DNA from: Hirudinaria manillensis | Taxonomy: Eukaryota; Annelida; Clitellata; Hirudinida; Hirudinidae | Reading direction: 5' to 3' | Length of the DNA: 64,000 nucleotides | Assembly (NCBI GenBank): GCA_034509925.1 | Contig: CM067533.1 | Span: forward strand, 4,154,035-4,218,034 | Shown here: positions 60,359-64,000 of the stretch, piece after piece | How positions within the stretch are numbered: the stretch's first letter is position 1 | Layout of the letters: each line of letters starts with the position of its first letter | The notes under the pieces: model-generated | Databases searched by the model: none | What the model was told of the DNA's origin: nothing | Seen by the model: the letters and a program-made list of their open reading frames with translations, nothing else | Position numbers and translations under genes: made by a program

Positions 60359-61064
60359 CACCGCCATTTCAAGAAAAATTCCGCGAGGGCAGCCGTCAAA
60401 AAGCGGTGGGTCGGATGCAATCGACAGAGCCCCGTTGCCAAGGAAATTGTGAGTATTCCCGGCAACGAGAAAGCCGGTACGCTGGCGAAAGCAGCAATAC
60501 TCCCTAGGCCAGATCGATCGCCTACTCCCAGGGACTATCAAGGACGCACGAAGGTTGATCGAAGATCATACAGGATGTATGGCAAGAAATATGGGACACC
60601 TTTACTGCATGTCCATACTATGACATTCAAAAGCAGGTATCGACCATGAGCTTCTTTCAATTTCTTTTCAGGGCAGAGGAGGTAGTCGTTTCCAGACTCC
60701 GACTCGGAAGATGTCACCTGAATCGATACCTGTTCCAAATGAAGTTTCATGCTTATGGAAAATGCCAGGCATGTCCTCGGACTGGCGAAACTATTCGGCA
60801 TTTCCTCATGGAATGTCCGGCTAGGATATCTGAGGAGAGAAATTCTACTAAAAACGGCTCCTGTCGAAATGAACCCCAAACTTTGCAATCCTTAAGTATG
60901 GAAATCATTTTTCGATGGATCTGCAACAAACGCGGAAAATTATTGTCTTACTAAATACAATATTATTAACTACTTTCCCATTATTATCACTAACATGTTA
61001 ACTTAACCAAAAAAAGTCTTAACCATCTTCGTTAAGAACAAGACTATAAACCCCATCATCATGG
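60359..61064 (+). pseudogene. Jockey-type LINE 3' part: RNase H end, CCHC tail, CAT-repeat terminus
   Basis: On the plus strand PVAKEIVSIPGNEKAGTLAK is the last RNase H block ('HVGIPGNEKADxLAK'), with the catalytic Asp replaced by Gly. Next come WQEIWDTFTACPYYDIQKQ, then VVVSRLRLGRCHLNRYLFQ and the knuckle CQACPRTGETIRHFLMECP. This is the C-terminal order of Jockey-group LINEs. Frame changes occur near 60550. The 3' end, after an untranslated stretch, is GAACAAGACTATAAACCCCA plus TCATCAT (to 61064). The copia insertion marks its 5' border in the window. Confidence 0.8.
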
Positions 61065-61119
61065 TGGTTATCGTGCGTTTCCTCAGTCGTTTAAGTTGGC
61101 TGGACAGTGCGTCTACTTA

Positions 61120-61295
61120 TCTCGATACTGCTGGTCGATAGTGAACGTTACAAGCTACCGGCAGTGACACCCGTCTGATCAGCGGGTGCGGCCCCCGAGA
61201 GTGTCAGAGGATTCAAGGGCCGAAACGCTCAAAGAAGGGGTCTCCTCTCTGAGGATTCCTGCCGGAGCTCGAGAAGAGTTTCAGTTACTGATAAC
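61120..61295 (-). repeat. Hairpin repeat family, copy A (best preserved)
   Basis: Read on the minus strand it begins near CTGAAACTCTTCTCGAGCTC, continues CGGCAGGAATCCTCAGAGAG, GTTTCGGCCCTTGAATCC and CTCGGGGGCCGCACCCG, and ends GGGTGTCACTGCCGGTAGC. The hairpin is at 61168-61188 (CACCCG, a CTGATCAG core, CGGGTG). Its CpG sites are mostly intact, so it is probably the youngest copy. It could extend further towards 61085. Confidence 0.7.
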
Positions 61296-61299
61296 ATAC

Positions 61300-62074
61300 A
61301 AATACATACAAAAACAAGTTGCTTTCATCCGGTCCGGATGATACATATACGTTGAGGAATAAGATTGACCCCCACAAAAAAGTTATTTTTTAACTTTTGT
61401 TTAGGTTAATCAGTTATCCAGTTATCAAAATCGGAAGAAAGCAAGTTCGCAAACATGCAAAGCGTTCAAATTAAAATGCGGGAACAAATAATAGAAAGAT
61501 TATAAAAACAAACCTTTTGTTAAATTTTAAATTGGCTACGAGTAGGTTATGGATTTATTTTTTTAGTTTAAAAACAATACTTCTATTTTACTAGTCACAT
61601 AATTTCTTGTCTACTTTTAATAAAGTTTTACGGTTAATAGCTGGATGCCGTACCTCGGCCGGACTCAAGCGGACCTACGTCTGACCATAATCGACAGTTT
61701 CCGGCCATATAAGCCGACTTCCAACCGTTATCCGGTTTGGATGTCGTTGATATCTGGGAGTTGTAACAAGTTAAAACTTGTGACAATGTTATTTGAGGAT
61801 TTATAGATAGAGAATATCTAGAATTTTAGATTAAAAATACAACTGTATACGTTTCATAGACTGAAGAAATGCGAAAAAGGTGAAGAAAATAAAAATTGCT
61901 AAAATTAATTATACGATGACTGTAAACCGGTACTTAATGATGTAACTAGATTTTACTGACAACTTATCATATAAGAAAATATCAAAGTTAGTTAAATATG
62001 TACATATTTAGGGGGGCCCGGACTATATATAAAGATTGCCCAAAGGCTTTTTTCCCCATGCTGTCCTGTTATGT
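61300..62074. other. No supported gene
   Basis: AT-rich with one GC- and CpG-rich patch at 61640-61750 (GTACCTCGGCCGGACTC...). No reading frame or element was recognised. Confidence 0.4.
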
Positions 62075-62740
62075 TGCATTTTCTAGCCATGTCTTCTGCC
62101 AGCAATTGTTTCATAATCCTCCTCGTCGTAGACTCTATGTTGTGTCCAACATAGGATGCCAAAGCCAAAATCTGGAATGCACATCCAAGTGTTACTAAAA
62201 ATAACAATAAAAATGCAAAATTTTCAACAAACAATGGTTTCATATCTTTCAGGTGTTCTCACACCTCATATATGTCATTTAGAGGAAGACTGAGACATTC
62301 AGGAATTTCTACAGCATTGATTATTTGTCTTTATTGCTTCATTCGCTGGATCAACATATATCCTACCCTTTGCAAAATTTCTTACTCCCTTATCAAATGA
62401 GTAAGCGCCCCTTCATAATCTTATTTGATGAAATATATCAAGAATGAATAGAGTCACTTCACTGCCAACATTAATGTCAATTTAATTACCAAATGATGAT
62501 TCAGGAGGTTGATGAGGCTGGGAATGCAACAGTAGAGACTGAGGAGGGAGTGAAGACAGGAAATGGTAGAGATGGATGATGGGGAAGGAAATGGGTTTGA
62601 GTGAGGAGACGGCATGGGAGAAGTTGATGGCAGTAGGCTCTGAGAATGAATGGGAGTGGATGAGATGCTTTTTCTGGCCATGTCTTCTGTCAGCAATTGT
62701 TTCATAATCCTCCTAGAGTAGTAGACTATGATGTTATCTA
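62075..62740. repeat. Pair of about 73-bp direct repeats (62075-62147, 62668-62740)
   Basis: TTTCTAGCCATGTCTTCTGC / TTTCTGGCCATGTCTTCTGT followed by CAGCAATTGTTTCATAATCC in both; similarity fades about 30 bases later. On the minus strand both copies read IMKQLLxEDMARK. It is either a duplicated exon-like piece or two copies of a short repeat. Between them lies a purine-rich (GA) tract at 62515-62665. Confidence 0.55.
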
Positions 62741-63021
62741 TGTTAATCTGATGTTACATGTCATCTTGAGCAGACTGTGCTTCTGTGAGATTGCTGCAGG
62801 GGGTGTCCTCTAACCGTCTCCATCTTAACTCTAATAAAACGGATGGAATATGGTTTAGTTCTTAGTTAAAACGACGTCTTGTCCTTACAACACCTTTGCA
62901 TCTTAATGAAGCTGATGCTGTTCTGTCAGTAGGTTTTATCAGACATTGAAGGGTTAAAACAGAAGGACTTAAGACAGGTTTAGGCAAACATGTTATGCGG
63001 CACTACTACACCCCTCACTGA

Positions 63022-63110
63022 CAGGATTCCTCTCCTCAAATGTTTCAGCCCTGAATCTCCTTAGGTGGGCCACATCTGGTTATCAGCAGTGACGGCCATT
63101 TTCTAGGATA
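63022..63110 (+). repeat. Hairpin repeat family, copy E
   Basis: ACAGGATTCCTCTCCTCAAA then GTTTCAGCCCTGAATCTCCT, TAGGTGGGCCACATCTGG and CAGTGACGGCC. It follows the order of copy B but is shorter at its start and has a degraded stem. Confidence 0.5.
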
Positions 63111-63234
63111 TGTTACATCAGTACAATCAGTTAGTTAATTAATAGCTTCTGGATGAGAAACTTGTAATAAAATACATAAATAAATTCAAAACACAACTTT
63201 CAAGCTCAACGACAAAACAAAGATTTTATTGACA

Positions 63235-63240
63235 TTTCTA
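63235..63240 (-). terminator. Polyadenylation signal of the right-hand gene
   Basis: AATAAA on the minus strand, about 440 bases after the stop codon at 63679. This is a plausible end for a short 3' UTR. Confidence 0.5.
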
Positions 63241-63678
63241 TTATATTGATCCAGAGATATATCATTATTCCACTGGATTCCAGTTTCAAAACTTGAGGTA
63301 AAAAAACTGATTAGGCACTTAAACTTGTACACCAATTATCATTAACTTTCAAACTTTCTAAAACTGGATATAGTTCTAGAAGTAAAAAAACATAATTAAA
63401 TTTCACAATATTATCATGATCCACATAAAGAAATAATGGCCCAATAAGTTTCCCATCCATCACAAGGTTTGTCATTTGCAATCATGACATTTGCACTTTC
63501 ATAAGTCAGAAAATGGTAATTTATAATACATTTGATCTGTGAATTAAAAATAAAAAAACTAATACGAGATAATTAATAAGTTAGTCCTCAACAGAAGCTG
63601 ACATTATTCATCAGATGGAGCTTGTATAATTTATGGATCAGTTGTAACCATTAACAAAATTACATAGATCTAAAATCA

Positions 63679-63957
63679 TCAATTTTCTTCAGTTTTAAGA
63701 TTTTCAACTTGTTCTTCATTGGCTTTGGATCCCTGAAAGTCCCTCAGTGAAATATCGTTTTCATTTATGTGAATTGATGGTGGTGGAGATTCCTGTTTCA
63801 TCAGAATTCCACCCTCACTCTCCACTTTTGGAATGACGATTGAAGAGTCATTTATTTCCTTTAGCTGTTGGATGATAATGAAAGCCTGTTGCAACTCTGC
63901 CGTAAGCCTCTCAACATCAGAAGTAGCATTATCCAACAAAGTCCTTGTCCTGATAAC
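63679..63957 (-). CDS. Last coding exon of an unrecognised gene
   Basis: A minus-strand exon with a T-rich acceptor (TTTTTTAATAAAG) entering in phase 0 and a TGA stop at 63679-63681. It codes 92 residues: VIRTRTLLDNATSDVERLTA then ELQQAFIIIQQLKEINDSS, a heptad-like leucine pattern that suggests a coiled coil. A polar Glu/Lys/Pro tail follows (LMKQESPPPSIHINENDI ... VENLKTEEN). Upstream exons lie beyond the window. The protein is not identified. An acidic, helical C terminus of this kind is common in nuclear or scaffold proteins, but that is only a guess. Low CpG continues here, as in VPS13B. Confidence 0.6.
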   Translation of the reverse strand, partial: VIRTRTLLDNATSDVERLTAELQQAFIIIQQLKEINDSSIVIPKVESEGGILMKQESPPPSIHINENDISLRDFQGSKANEEQVENLKTEEN

Positions 63958-64000
63958 CTTTATTAAAAAATGCATCATAGCTCAATCAGAATGATAACAA

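Noticed and set aside
1..64000. CRISPR array, bacterial operon, rRNA or tRNA gene
   Set aside because: The only regular tandem array (24653-24808) has no spacers, intron-exon structure shows a eukaryote, and no cloverleaf or rRNA core was recognised.

Overview
The window is animal nuclear DNA. It is AT-rich, its genes are split by introns with GT/AG borders, and it carries many Class I and Class II transposon relics. The gene set and the transposon mix (Tc1, copia, a Gypsy-type LTR element with a SAP-like gag start, Jockey-, L2/CR1- and R2-like LINEs) fit an invertebrate, perhaps an arthropod. The species cannot be read from the sequence. No bacterial operons, CRISPR arrays, rRNA or tRNA genes were recognised.

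The centre (20911-58598, minus strand) is one large gene that I can assemble from start to stop. It is an orthologue of VPS13B (COH1), the giant bridge-like lipid-transfer protein of the Golgi and endosome. By following splice sites and codon phase I get 46 exons, 10,878 coding bases and about 3,625 residues. The N-terminal chorein block is at 57.1-58.6 kb and the ATG2/VPS13-type C terminus is at 20.9-23.6 kb. All exon phases agree, so the gene looks intact. Small introns are about 58-130 bp. The large introns hold the transposons: an R2-like LINE (intron 4), an L2/CR1-like LINE (intron 7), two Tc1 elements with TA target duplications (introns 15 and 22), LINE scraps (introns 17 and 22) and a 28-bp minisatellite (intron 37).

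Left of VPS13B (1-20.8 kb) the DNA is much richer in CpG. It holds two groups of phase-consistent minus-strand exons of unrecognised proteins (5475-8225 and 16233-17556). It also holds a solo LTR with ATAC target duplications beside a second LTR followed by a gag-like region (11.8-13.5 kb), a retroelement C-terminal scrap (11.1 kb) and a possible hAT relic (18.5 kb).

Right of VPS13B (58.7-61.1 kb) is a nested insertion. A small, internally deleted copia element with both LTRs and an ACTCG target duplication sits against the 3' end of a Jockey-type LINE. The window ends with the last coding exon of another minus-strand gene (63679-63957).

Three observations stand out. First, a dispersed family of about 100-190 bp occurs at least six times and has a conserved CACCCG-n-TGATCA-n-CGGGTG hairpin with one compensatory stem change. 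Second, a 37-bp piece ending like the 61.0-kb LINE, flanked by 16-bp direct repeats, lies inside a Tc1 element. Third, there is a sharp CpG-poor domain over the VPS13B gene body with a CpG-normal 5' end, as expected of germline gene-body methylation.
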